From an uncultured bacterium (GTDB lineage: Bacteria > Planctomycetota > DG-23 > SLPQ01), in NCBI GenBank assembly GCA_937863625.1, contig CALMGO010000286.1, positions 1 to 9,901 on the forward strand: a stretch of DNA of 9,901 nt, given 5' to 3'. Below are positions 1 through 7,087 of the stretch, piece after piece. Every line of letters begins with the position of its first letter. The first letter of the stretch is position 1. Position numbers and translations under genes: made by a program. Under the pieces are notes generated by a model. It did no database searches and was not told where the DNA came from. It saw only the letters and a program-made list of their open reading frames with translations.

Positions 1-415
1 GCTCCCTCTCCCTCACGGGGACCAACTAACTGTGGGTGACCGATATCACCTACGTGCGGTTGCGGCACGAGTTTGTTTATCTGGCGGTGCTGTTAGACGC
101 GTGGAGCCGCCGTTGCCTCGGCTGGCACCTGAGCCGGCACCTGCGCGAAGACCTGGTGTTGGGGGCGCTGGAGGTGGCGCTCGCCTACCGACCCGTGCCG
201 CCGGGACTAGTACACCACTCCGATCGGGGGGTGCAGTATGCCTCCGCCGCCTACACCACCCGCTTGAGCGCGCTCGGCATTGCCATTAGCATGAGCCGCA
301 CCGGAAACCCCTACGACAACGCTTACGCGGAGAGCTTTATCAAAACGCTCAAGTATGAGGAGGTCTACCTCAACGACTACGCCGATCTGGCCGAGGCCGA
401 AGCGAGTATGGGGCC
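1..415 (+). mobile_element. Remnant of an IS3-family insertion sequence
   Basis: This stretch encodes the catalytic part of an IS3-family OrfB transposase. Neither terminal inverted repeat nor OrfA is visible: the 5' part lies outside the window, and the 3' part, including the last part of the transposase and the right end, is missing. The similarity stops around 407-416, where the sequence changes to the minus-strand lipoprotein gene. The element is therefore a fragment that could not move by itself. The exact right boundary is uncertain by about 15 bases, because the reading frames on both strands stay open across the junction. Confidence 0.8.
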
Positions 416-416
416 G
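2..416 (+). pseudogene. IS3-family transposase OrfB (rve integrase core), frameshifted and truncated
   Basis: This is the DDE-type integrase core of an IS3-family transposase. Counting from the GTG at 36, the catalytic triad is intact: Asp3 in WVTDITY, Asp63 in HHSDRG and Glu99 in NAYAESF. The spacing is the DD(35)E typical of the family. The usual tail after 'ADLAEAEAS' (the YN..R.HSALGY region) is absent, and after codon 124 (position 407) the frame runs into unrelated sequence until about 620. At the 5' side, AACT at 24-27 is directly repeated at 28-31. Removing one copy restores the family motif D-Q-L-W-V-T-D-I-T-Y, whereas with it the frame meets TAA at 27-29. The gene is therefore inactivated twice, by a 4-bp duplication and by loss of its 3' end. 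Family assignment is firm; the IS subgroup is not determined. Confidence 0.88.
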
Positions 417-642
417 GCTGCGGCTGCAGGCGCGCTTTTTCGAGGGCGGCCTGCTGGCGGTCGAGTTTTTCGGCGAGGGCGGCGGCTTCGGGCGAGTCGT
501 CGGTGGAGTCAATTATCCGGACGGGTTTCACCCTCGGCTCCCTGGCGTCTGCAGAGCGGTCGGAGAGACCGGGGCGTACGGTCAGCCTGCACGACAACAG
601 GGCAATCGCACACAAGATAACAAGAGCGAGTTTAGATTTCAT
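370..642 (-). pseudogene. Truncated lipoprotein of unknown function, cut by the IS remnant
   Basis: The N terminus is a clear lipoprotein signal: Met-Lys-Ser-Lys, a hydrophobic stretch, then a lipobox ending Leu-Leu-Ser-Cys with the acylated Cys at residue 18. After it come a polar linker and an alpha-helical, Glu/Ala/Lys/Gln-rich segment ('EAAALAEKLDRQQAALEKAR') that could be a short coiled coil. From about residue 76 (near position 415) the frame enters IS3 DNA read backwards, and it ends at 370 with an Arg-rich tail that is not native. The ATG at 642 lies inside the end of holA (overlap ATGAAATCTAA, 11 bases), so it is probably translationally coupled to holA. The C-terminal part is lost, so I cannot name a family. 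I infer an outer-membrane or periplasm-facing lipoprotein. Confidence 0.65.
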
Positions 643-1735
643 AGATCCACCTGCCTACGAGTTGTGGAGACTCCAGCCGGCGCGCACATGCGTCGGCGAT
701 GAATGTCTCGAGGGCGATTTCCTCAGACACGGAGGCGGTCTTTACCTGCATGTCGCACACGAGGACTCGGTCGAGAAGAGCGACAAGGTCACGGGATGTC
801 CAACGCGACAGCCGCGCGGCAAAGGCTCTCTGAAAAAAGCGCGGCATCCCCGAAGCGGCCGCGGCCGCAGCGGGAGTTTTTCCGGCGTCGACGTCTTCAG
901 CGGCCGCGAGATAACGACGAAAGGAAGCAGACAGACTCATGAGCAGAAAAGCTGCGCTGCGGGTCGCAGGGGTTTCGCGAAGGCTGCGCAGGTCGGCTGC
1001 GGCCGCGGCTATATTCGTGTCAAGTATGTGGTCGGCCAGTGAGAAGACACTGGCCTGTGCGCGGGAAGCGACCAGCGCCTCGACATCAGCGGCGTTGACG
1101 GGTCGGGAGGGGTCGGAGGTGATTATGAGCTTGTCGAGCTCACTCTGAAGGGCGAGCTGGTCCGTGCCTGTCATGGCAATAAGCGCGTCTACGGCGGCCG
1201 GGATGATGCGGACGCCTGCCCTGCGGGCGCGTTCGAGGAGGGCTGACTTGAGGGTAGACTCATAGGGTGGAACGCAGGAGAAAAGCCCGCCGGCAGCGGA
1301 GATCGCCTTTATGAGGGCGGCTGCGGGGGCAAAGGACGTCACAGGAGCGTCAGCGCGAACGTCAAGAGCCCGGGCGATAAGAACGAGAAACGCCGAATGA
1401 GGTGTTGCCGAGGCGAAGGAGGCCATTCTGGCGACCAACCCTTGAAGCGCATCACGCTCAGTGACGGAAGGCGAGAGGAGCTTCTCAGCATTGTCAATGA
1501 TTACAAGACGCACGCCTCCCCAAAGCGACGGGGTGGCAACCTCATCGAGGCAATCCGCAACCGAAGCTTCCGCGGCGTCATACCGTGAGACCGTAACGGC
1601 TCCGTCAGGAGCCACCATTGACGTGATGCGCTCCATGTGCTCGCCGGCGAGGTACTCGTCAAAGAGGTCTTCTCTGGCTTTCCTGCCGAAAAGCAGCGAA
1701 ACGACCGGCACGGCGCCGGACTGCGCCTTGGACAT
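632..1735 (-). CDS. holA: DNA polymerase III delta subunit
   Basis: The delta subunit of the clamp loader opens the beta sliding clamp so that it can be loaded on DNA during replication. At 367 residues this is close to the usual family size of about 340. Family-like segments in order are 'TPSLWGGVRLVIIDNAEKLL' near residues 68-87 (the end of the AAA+-like N-terminal domain), 'PPYESTLKSALLERARRAGV' followed by 'MTGTDQLALQSELDKLI' (middle domain), 'VFSLADHILD', and the C-terminal helical collar domain with 'LLDRVLVCDMQVKTASVSEE'. The N-terminal domain has no functional P-loop, as is normal for delta. The start at 1735 is supported by a GGAGAGG ribosome binding site about 7 bases upstream. It lies 45 bases after the Ig-like/TPR gene and overlaps the following lipoprotein gene by 11 bases, so the three probably form one operon. 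Confidence 0.87.
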   Translation of the reverse strand: MSKAQSGAVPVVSLLFGRKAREDLFDEYLAGEHMERITSMVAPDGAVTVSRYDAAEASVADCLDEVATPSLWGGVRLVIIDNAEKLLSPSVTERDALQGLVARMASFASATPHSAFLVLIARALDVRADAPVTSFAPAAALIKAISAAGGLFSCVPPYESTLKSALLERARRAGVRIIPAAVDALIAMTGTDQLALQSELDKLIITSDPSRPVNAADVEALVASRAQASVFSLADHILDTNIAAAAADLRSLRETPATRSAAFLLMSLSASFRRYLAAAEDVDAGKTPAAAAAASGMPRFFQRAFAARLSRWTSRDLVALLDRVLVCDMQVKTASVSEEIALETFIADACARRLESPQLVGRWIYEI

Positions 1736-1780
1736 GTATCCCCTCTCCAGTAACCGCGAGCGGCGCGATTGCCCGGCGGG

Positions 1781-3715
1781 TTATGGCCGGTCAGGCTGTC
1801 GGACCGCTTCGAGATACCTGCGGGCTCTTCCGGTAAAGGGGCTGCCCGGGACATCGAGTGCGACGATTTTCCGGGCGGCCTGCGATGCCATGGCGGTATT
1901 ACCCGCAGACTGATAAGCATTTACGAGATTCCAGAGGGCGGCTTCGTTTCGAGGATCGATGGCGACAAAAGTCTCAAACGCGGCCGCGGCGCTCGTGTAA
2001 TCACTTAAAGCATAATATGCCGTGGCCAGATTGTAAAGGACATCCAGGTCAGTGGCATCCAGAGCGCGCGCTTCCCGCAGGACATCCACCGCGTCACTGT
2101 GGCGCCCCTCCTGTATGAGGACGGCGCCAAGTTCACATCGAGGGAGTGTGCTGTGCGGGGACTTCTGCATGGCCTGGCGAAGCGCGGCCTCGGCCGCCTC
2201 GTAATCACCGCGCAGCCGGAGTCCCGTGGCGGTCTGAACGAGTTTTTTCATTTCGACGTCATCAGACTGGGTCGGCGGGGGAGTGGGCTGGGGCTGCGGA
2301 GTCTCTTGGACTTTCTCAACCGGCTCGGGGCGATATTCGGAAACGCCAAGCTGCGGGACGGCCGCTACGACGGAGAGAATACGTGTCTCGGCGGGGGCGC
2401 TGACAATGTAGAAAGTGTCCGAAGTGACGGAGGTGGTGTTTCCGACCTGGTCTCGCGCCTCGATCTTGAGGCGGCAGGCGGCATACTCAAGGTAGGGGAC
2501 ATTCCAGCCGTAGACGCCGTTATTGGGCAAGTCGGCGGCAAGGAGTTCCCATTGTCCGCCGTCGCGGGACAGGTACAGCGAAATGGGCAGCGAACCGAAA
2601 TGATCGTCGCGGGCGGTCCACGTGAGATAATGCACTTCGCCGCCGGGATAGCTCTCGCCGCCGCGCGGGTCGTCAAGCATGAGCGTCGGGAATGTTACGT
2701 CGACCAGAGTCTGAATGTCGGGCTTGGAACCGGGTTTTGGCGGCGCCTCGGAGATGCCGGACTGCGAAGTTGCGGTGAGTTTGAACCCGTAGATGCCCTC
2801 AGATGGAGCCTGAAAGCGAAACGGGGAGGCGACATCGGGGTCGCGGCCGTAAAACTGCCAGGTCACACCGCTATCAGTCGTATACCAAAGGCCGACGGCG
2901 GAAGGCGGCATGCCTCCGATGTCATCGACCCGGTAGTCGATGTCAAATACGAGGCTTTTGGCTCGTGGCGGTGCGGCCAGGGGGACCTCCCAGTCGCGTC
3001 CGATGGGGCCGGTCTGGTTGGATGGCGGCTTTGCATTGTGAGTACAGACAAATGAGAAGGTACTCTGGGCGGAATTGCCGGCGCGATCGCCGACCGAAAG
3101 CATCACATTGTACGTGCCGGGGAAAAGCACCTCTCCCTGTGCGAAGAACTCGTTGTCCTGAAAGGTGACGTTTGGAAGGGCGACCCATGAGTCCATGTCA
3201 TCCTTCTGAACGGAGATGGCTGCGGTGGAGGGTGAGAGATTTGGATCAGCGGCGCGAAAGCGGACGCGAAGATGGGCCCCGGGGGCCAGCTCGAGGTCCT
3301 GCCGGGGGAAAACCGGCTCCACCTGAGGCGCTCGCGTATCGATGACGACCGAAATCTCGGGCTTTGTGCCGCCGGCGGGGCCGTTTTTCAGTTCGACGTT
3401 GCCGGCCTTGTCAATCGCCTCGACCGTAAAGCCGTAGACGCCGTCGGCTGGGGCGATGAATTCAAACGAGCCGGCGGTATCGGGTTTTTCGCCGAAGAGT
3501 GTCCATGTGTTGCCGTTGTCGCTGGTGTAGTAGAGGCGGACAGCGGAGACCCCTGAGGGTCCGGAGTCGGCGGCTTCATACGGGATGAGGAACCTCTGGG
3601 AACGGCAGTATATCTGTCCTGTGGCGTCGTCCTGCACGACCAGCCCCGCGAAGGCACCGGCGGAGAGAGCGACAATCAGGACGAACGCCTTAACGTAACT
3701 TCCGGGGTGTCGCAC
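1781..3715 (-). CDS. Exported protein with Ig-like repeats and C-terminal TPR domain
   Basis: This 644-residue exported protein has unknown function. It has a signal peptide (hydrophobic stretch FVLIVALSAGAFA, likely cleaved after AFA). Two similar beta-rich units follow, each with a pattern like 'VRLYYTSDNGNTW..FG..PD...F.F.AP.DGVYGF' and the second reading 'VGLWYTTDSGVTWQFYGRDP', each followed by an Ig-like segment ending in 'D.AGN' or 'D.VGN'. A Pro/Gln-rich linker (near residue 475) then leads to about four TPR units over the last 160 residues ('GDYEAAEAALRQAMQKSP', 'GRHSDAVDVLREARALD', 'SDYTSAAAAFETFVAIDP'). I chose the GTG at 3715-3713 because a perfect GAGGAGG (3728-3722) lies 6 bases before it. 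A GTG at 3745 would add ten residues ahead of the signal peptide and has no such site. The architecture suggests a periplasmic or surface scaffold that binds proteins or polymers; this is inference. It appears to be the first gene of the holA operon. Confidence 0.8.
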   Translation of the reverse strand: MRHPGSYVKAFVLIVALSAGAFAGLVVQDDATGQIYCRSQRFLIPYEAADSGPSGVSAVRLYYTSDNGNTWTLFGEKPDTAGSFEFIAPADGVYGFTVEAIDKAGNVELKNGPAGGTKPEISVVIDTRAPQVEPVFPRQDLELAPGAHLRVRFRAADPNLSPSTAAISVQKDDMDSWVALPNVTFQDNEFFAQGEVLFPGTYNVMLSVGDRAGNSAQSTFSFVCTHNAKPPSNQTGPIGRDWEVPLAAPPRAKSLVFDIDYRVDDIGGMPPSAVGLWYTTDSGVTWQFYGRDPDVASPFRFQAPSEGIYGFKLTATSQSGISEAPPKPGSKPDIQTLVDVTFPTLMLDDPRGGESYPGGEVHYLTWTARDDHFGSLPISLYLSRDGGQWELLAADLPNNGVYGWNVPYLEYAACRLKIEARDQVGNTTSVTSDTFYIVSAPAETRILSVVAAVPQLGVSEYRPEPVEKVQETPQPQPTPPPTQSDDVEMKKLVQTATGLRLRGDYEAAEAALRQAMQKSPHSTLPRCELGAVLIQEGRHSDAVDVLREARALDATDLDVLYNLATAYYALSDYTSAAAAFETFVAIDPRNEAALWNLVNAYQSAGNTAMASQAARKIVALDVPGSPFTGRARRYLEAVRQPDRP

Positions 3716-3721
3716 AATGCC

Positions 3722-3728
3722 CCTCCTC
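3722..3728 (-). promoter_or_regulatory. Ribosome binding site that sets the GTG start of the Ig-like/TPR gene
   Basis: Read on the minus strand this is GAGGAGG, a near-perfect anti-16S match 6 bases before the GTG at 3715-3713. It decides the start against the in-frame upstream GTG at 3745, since the coding frame passes straight through this site. Confidence 0.7.
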
Positions 3729-3920
3729 GGCTTAGTCAAACACACACCAGGCGCGGACTACGCCCGCTATTTGCCCACTGGTGAATTATCGGCCCGGAGG
3801 GGCGTGATGCTTTATGTAATGTCTTTGCCGGTATAGGAGTTTGGGCTCCTTGCGCGTAGGCGGCTGGGATGCAGAGGAACGGGCGAGGAGAGATAGACAC
3901 GAGCGCAGCGACATGGAGAG

Positions 3921-3948
3921 TTGACAAGGCAGGCGGGAGTGATAGAAT
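3921..3948 (+). promoter_or_regulatory. Sigma70-type promoter of the tRNA-Leu gene
   Basis: A perfect -35 box TTGACA (3921-3926) is followed after 16 bases by TAGAAT (3943-3948), a 5 of 6 match to the -10 consensus. Transcription would begin near 3955, a few bases before the mature tRNA 5' end at 3959. Confidence 0.65.
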
Positions 3949-3958
3949 CTTTCGCTGT

Positions 3959-4045
3959 GCCGAAGTGGCGGAATTGGCAGACGCGTTAGGTTCAGGACCT
4001 AATGAGGGTTACCTCATGGGGGTTCGAGTCCCCCCTTCGGCACCA
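3959..4045 (+). tRNA. tRNA-Leu, anticodon CAG, with encoded CCA
   Basis: An 87-base class II tRNA. The acceptor stem GCCGAAG (3959-3965) pairs with CTTCGGC (4035-4041), followed by discriminator A and a genomically encoded CCA (4043-4045). The anticodon stem TTAGG/CCTAA (3986-3990 with 3998-4002) encloses the loop TTCAGGA, placing anticodon CAG at 3993-3995, which reads the leucine codon CUG. The long variable arm (GAGGGTTACCTC) is the class II hallmark expected of leucine tRNAs, and the T arm GGGGG-TTCGAGT-CCCCC is intact. It has its own promoter upstream and a hairpin terminator downstream, so it is probably a single-gene unit. Confidence 0.97.
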
Positions 4046-4060
4046 TCATATCACCCATAG

Positions 4061-4095
4061 AGGCCCTGTGTGAAGCGGGGCCTTTCTCATTTCGA
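4061..4095 (+). terminator. Rho-independent terminator of the tRNA-Leu gene
   Basis: AGGCCC (4061-4066) pairs with GGGCCT (4078-4083), followed by the T-rich tail TTCTCATTT. It lies 15 bases after the tRNA CCA end, the right place to end the tRNA transcript. Confidence 0.7.
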
Positions 4096-4142
4096 AGGCC
4101 AGTTTTCCGCTGAGAGAGGCTGCACACCAATCAAGGAGGGCA

Positions 4143-4171
4143 TTGACATAGCCGCTCATGTGTGATATTTT
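4143..4171 (+). promoter_or_regulatory. Likely promoter of the phosphatase-like membrane protein gene
   Basis: A perfect TTGACA (4143-4148) is followed after 17 bases by TATTTT (4166-4171), a 4 of 6 match. An alternative -10 is the extended TGTGATATT at 4161-4169 with a shorter spacer. Transcription would begin near 4178, so the 10-G run at 4201-4210 would be in the mRNA leader. Confidence 0.45.
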
Positions 4172-4200
4172 CGCCGATGGTAAAGCTTGGCCAGGTCTCC

Positions 4201-4210
4201 GGGGGGGGGG
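4201..4210 (+). repeat. Homopolymer of ten G in the 5' leader
   Basis: Ten consecutive G residues lie 12 bases before the ATG at 4223 and just upstream of the presumed ribosome binding site GAGG (4212-4215). An in-frame TTG at 4187 would place the run inside the coding frame. The ATG at 4177 is out of frame with the gene, but a loss of one G (or gain of two) would bring it into frame. Confidence 0.8.
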
Positions 4211-4222
4211 CGAGGTTTGGGT

Positions 4223-5803
4223 ATGAGAGAAAAGAAAATACCGGCAATTCATCCGATTCTCTTCACATTGTTTCCAATACTGTTTCTATTCTCAAAGAAC
4301 CTTGGCGGCTACGCCCTCGGCGACATGCTTGGCGTGTCGGCAAAGGCGGTGGCGGCGACTCTCGCAATATGGTTTCTTCTGGCGCGGCTGGTTAAAAGCG
4401 GTCAAAAAGCGGGCATTGTAGTGACGCTCGCTGTGCTGCTCTTTTCATCATACGGGCGTATACTCGATATTCTTCATTCCTGGGAATTTGCAGCCGGATT
4501 TGGCGAACTCGGTATTGAAATCACTCTCGGAGCAGCGTTTGCGGTAGTTTTTGCAGCGGGAGCAATCGCGGCGGTGAGAACGCGTTGGGGGCTCTCGCCT
4601 GTGACGACGGCGCTCAACGTTGCGGGGGCGGCGCTCGTGATTGTAAGTGCCGTTCGTATCGGCACGTACGAATTCGAGGCCGTGAAAGCGCGGCGCGCCA
4701 TTGAAAGGGAGCTTGGGAGCGCCCCTATCAGGATATTTGCTCCAGCCGAAGCGAGAAACATCTACTACATCGTTTTGGATGGCTTTGGCAGGCCTGACAA
4801 GCTGCGTGAACTGTATGGAACGGACGTAAGCGAGTTTGTCGCCTTCCTGCAGGAAAAGGGATTCTATGTGGCCGGGAAGAGCACAAGCAATTACTCGAAT
4901 ACTCTGTGCTCGATGGCGTCGTCGCTTAACTGCCGGTACCTTCCGGATTACACGAAGCGGCTTGACACGGTAGACGCGGTGCCGCTGGCGGCAATGCGGG
5001 AGAAAGGCGAAGTCGTAAGGCTGCTTCGAAGCGTGGGCTACAAGTTTGTGTGCTTTGACGGCACCGGGGATGTGAAGAGCGCGGATATCAAGATGCACTG
5101 CGGGGGAGGGGCGTTTGAGGAGGGGCTCATGAATACGACCGCGTATTCCACGGCGGCGGCCAAGAGAGAGCGCAAACGCAGTGACGTGCTGGACGCTCTC
5201 AGACGGCTGCCGGAGACAGCGAGAATGGGATTTCCGGTATTTGTGTACGCGCACATCATGGCGCCGCACCCGCCTTTTGTCTTCCGGCGCGACGGTGCGG
5301 ATGCTACTTACGAGAGGTTTGAGGGCACAGGCGGCGGCAACTACATTATACACGCTGACGGCGGCCTTACGCGCGGCGAGTATATCAGACGATACGGGGA
5401 GCAGCTCGAATACATCTGCAGTCAGGTTCCACAGACGATAGATGGAATCCTCGCTGCATCTGAGATCAAACCCATAATAATCGTGCAGGGCGACCACGGC
5501 GGCGATGCATTTCTCCACCCGGAGGACGTGAAGGGAAGTTACCTGGGTGACAGGATATCGATTCTGAACGCGTACTATCTGCCCGAAGGGGGAGCGGGAG
5601 AGTTGTACGAGTCGATAACGCCGGTGAACACGTTCAGAGTCATTTTCCGGCATTACTTTGGGGCGGAATGTGAGCTACTGCCCGAGCGTAACTACTGCGC
5701 TCCGGGGAGGGCGCCGCTGGAGAACGTCGAAGTGACCGGCCGGATTGGCAGCGACGAGGATGTGGCGCAGTTGAATGTGCTTTTGGAGCGCGACTACTTC
5801 TGA
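4223..5803 (+). CDS. Membrane-anchored alkaline-phosphatase/sulfatase-superfamily hydrolase or transferase
   Basis: This is a 526-residue inner-membrane protein. About five hydrophobic helices occupy residues 5-140 (for example HPILFTLFPILFLF and ALNVAGAALVIVSAV). A large, probably periplasmic domain of the alkaline phosphatase/sulfatase superfamily follows. Metal-site motifs are visible: 'NIYYIVLDGFG' with Asp186, a likely nucleophile Thr227 in 'SNYSNTLCSMASSLN', His-containing 'YAHIMAPHPPF', and 'IIIVQGDHGG' with the Asp-His pair. The layout (multi-helix anchor plus catalytic domain) resembles LTA-synthase-like and phosphoethanolamine-transferase-like enzymes that modify lipids or envelope polymers. 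The true substrate cannot be told from sequence. I prefer the ATG at 4223, giving 'MREKKIPAIHP' with GAGG 7 bases upstream, over the TTG at 4187, whose added residues are translated from the G run. It is followed by corA on the same strand after 107 bases. Confidence 0.8.
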   Translation: MREKKIPAIHPILFTLFPILFLFSKNLGGYALGDMLGVSAKAVAATLAIWFLLARLVKSGQKAGIVVTLAVLLFSSYGRILDILHSWEFAAGFGELGIEITLGAAFAVVFAAGAIAAVRTRWGLSPVTTALNVAGAALVIVSAVRIGTYEFEAVKARRAIERELGSAPIRIFAPAEARNIYYIVLDGFGRPDKLRELYGTDVSEFVAFLQEKGFYVAGKSTSNYSNTLCSMASSLNCRYLPDYTKRLDTVDAVPLAAMREKGEVVRLLRSVGYKFVCFDGTGDVKSADIKMHCGGGAFEEGLMNTTAYSTAAAKRERKRSDVLDALRRLPETARMGFPVFVYAHIMAPHPPFVFRRDGADATYERFEGTGGGNYIIHADGGLTRGEYIRRYGEQLEYICSQVPQTIDGILAASEIKPIIIVQGDHGGDAFLHPEDVKGSYLGDRISILNAYYLPEGGAGELYESITPVNTFRVIFRHYFGAECELLPERNYCAPGRAPLENVEVTGRIGSDEDVAQLNVLLERDYF

Positions 5804-5910
5804 ACTCATGGACAGCAGCTTTAGAGGCGGAGCGAATGTGCCGATGAAACTGAGGGGCGTCGGGGCAGGTCAGCCACGGCGCAATTCAGGCTTGTGGGTG
5901 AGGTGAAGGC

Positions 5911-7053
5911 ATGAGCGGGAAGAAGAAGCGGGTGGGGGGAAGGGTAAAGAGGCAGTTTGCCGACACTGCGACGGACGTGCCGCCGGGTACGATATCAGTC
6001 GACCCTAATGCGCCGAAGCCGGTGGTGACGGTGATAGCATACGGGCCGGAGGATGTTAAAGAGGAGCAGGTAACCGACATAGAGTCGCTTGCGGCGTACT
6101 TTGAGAAGTGGCCGGTCACATGGGTGAACGTTGACGGGCTGGGCGAAGAGGAGACACTCGTCAAACTCGGCCACGTATGCAAACTGCACAGACTGGCGCT
6201 TGAAGATGTCGTAAACGTATATCAACGGCCGAAGACGGAGCACTACGACGAGCACGAGTTTGTGGTCGTGCGGATGCCTGCCATGACGGGCAGATTTGAG
6301 ACGGAGCAGGTGAGTCTCTTCCTCAGCAGAAAATTCGTAATCACGTTTCAGGAAAAGCAGGGGGACGTATTTGACGAGGTCAGAAAGCGCATCAGGGAGG
6401 GTCGCGGGAGGATACGGACGACAGGCCCTGACTACCTGGCATACGCGCTTCTCGACGCGGTGGTGGACGGGTATTTCCCGGTGCTCGAGGAGTACGGGGA
6501 GCGGATTGACGCAATGGAGGACGAGGTGGCGGGACACCCGCAAAAGGGCCTTATCGGGCGGGTGCACGCGATGAAGCGGGACCTGCTGGCGCTTCGGAGG
6601 GCGGTGTGGCCACTGAGGGAGGCGGTGAACTCGCTCATGCGGGACGAGACGCCATTTATAACGAAGGACGCACGGCTGTATCTGAGGGATTGCTACGACC
6701 ATACGATGCAGATTATCGACATGATAGAAAACTACCGGGAACTTGCCGCGGGGCTCGTGGAGACGTACATGTCGTACGTCAGCAACCGCATGAACGAAGT
6801 GATGAAGGTGTTGAGCATCATAGCGACGATATTCCTGCCGCTCAGTTTCATAGCGGGGCTTTACGGGATGAATTTCAACGTGGAGAAGTCAGCCTGGAAC
6901 ATGCCGGAACTAAACTGGGCGTTCGGGTACCCGTTTGTATTGAGCGTCATGTGCGCCACCGTGCTGGGAATGCTTTTCTTTTTCAAGCGCAAGGGCTGGC
7001 TCGGGCGGTCCGAGATCGACGGCGGCGACGAGGACGAAGACGATCGGCGCTGA
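5911..7053 (+). CDS. corA: CorA-family magnesium/cobalt transport protein
   Basis: CorA forms a homopentameric channel in the inner membrane that takes up Mg2+ (also Co2+ and Ni2+). At 380 residues it is slightly longer than typical. Family marks are the N-terminal cytoplasmic segment 'VTWVNVDGLGEEE', the 'HRLALEDVVNVYQRPK' motif, the long 'willow' helices (residues about 200-300), and the first membrane helix ending in the signature Tyr-Gly-Met-Asn (GMN at residues 319-321). A short periplasmic loop rich in Glu/Asn/Trp ('NMPELNWAFGYP') and a second helix (about 341-361) follow. After the basic 'FKRKGW' end of helix 2 there is an added highly acidic tail ('EIDGGDEDEDDRR'), longer than in most relatives. 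A ribosome binding site GAGGTGA lies just before the ATG. The gene converges with the selenoprotein candidate 34 bases downstream. Confidence 0.95.
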   Translation: MSGKKKRVGGRVKRQFADTATDVPPGTISVDPNAPKPVVTVIAYGPEDVKEEQVTDIESLAAYFEKWPVTWVNVDGLGEEETLVKLGHVCKLHRLALEDVVNVYQRPKTEHYDEHEFVVVRMPAMTGRFETEQVSLFLSRKFVITFQEKQGDVFDEVRKRIREGRGRIRTTGPDYLAYALLDAVVDGYFPVLEEYGERIDAMEDEVAGHPQKGLIGRVHAMKRDLLALRRAVWPLREAVNSLMRDETPFITKDARLYLRDCYDHTMQIIDMIENYRELAAGLVETYMSYVSNRMNEVMKVLSIIATIFLPLSFIAGLYGMNFNVEKSAWNMPELNWAFGYPFVLSVMCATVLGMLFFFKRKGWLGRSEIDGGDEDEDDRR

Positions 7054-7084
7054 GCCAGCCTGACACACCGCAGAACTCAGCGCC
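7046..7084. terminator. Inverted repeat between convergent genes, likely bidirectional terminator
   Basis: GGCGCTGAG (7046-7054) is perfectly repeated in inverse as CTCAGCGCC (7076-7084), a 9-bp stem with a 21-base loop. The left arm contains the corA stop codon; the right arm lies 3 bases beyond the stop of the minus-strand gene. There is no T run on either side, so this would be an unusual intrinsic terminator or a transcript-end stabilising hairpin. Confidence 0.5.
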
Positions 7085-7087
7085 AAG

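Noticed and set aside
503..1042. Plus-strand frame opposite the holA 3' end and the lipoprotein gene
   Set aside because: It is antisense to holA, has low-complexity Arg/Gly-rich composition, and shows no start signal.
2099..3055. 318-codon plus-strand frame opposite the Ig-like/TPR gene
   Set aside because: The opposite strand encodes a repetitive exported protein with signal peptide and TPRs. The plus-strand product shows no coherent domain and no ribosome binding site.
3785..3790. GATAAT on the minus strand as a -10 box for the Ig-like/TPR operon
   Set aside because: It is a 5 of 6 match and lies 70 bases before the start, but no acceptable -35 box is found at 16-18 bases. It may be real, but the sequence does not support calling it.
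3835..3850. AGGAG/CTCCT hairpin between the divergent operon and the tRNA gene
   Set aside because: The stem has only five base pairs and no T run or known role, so it is within chance expectation.
4448..5653. Long open frame (401 codons) on the minus strand opposite the phosphatase-like gene
   Set aside because: It is antisense to a gene with clear family motifs. Its product is rich in His/Arg with no recognisable domain, typical of a GC-rich shadow frame.
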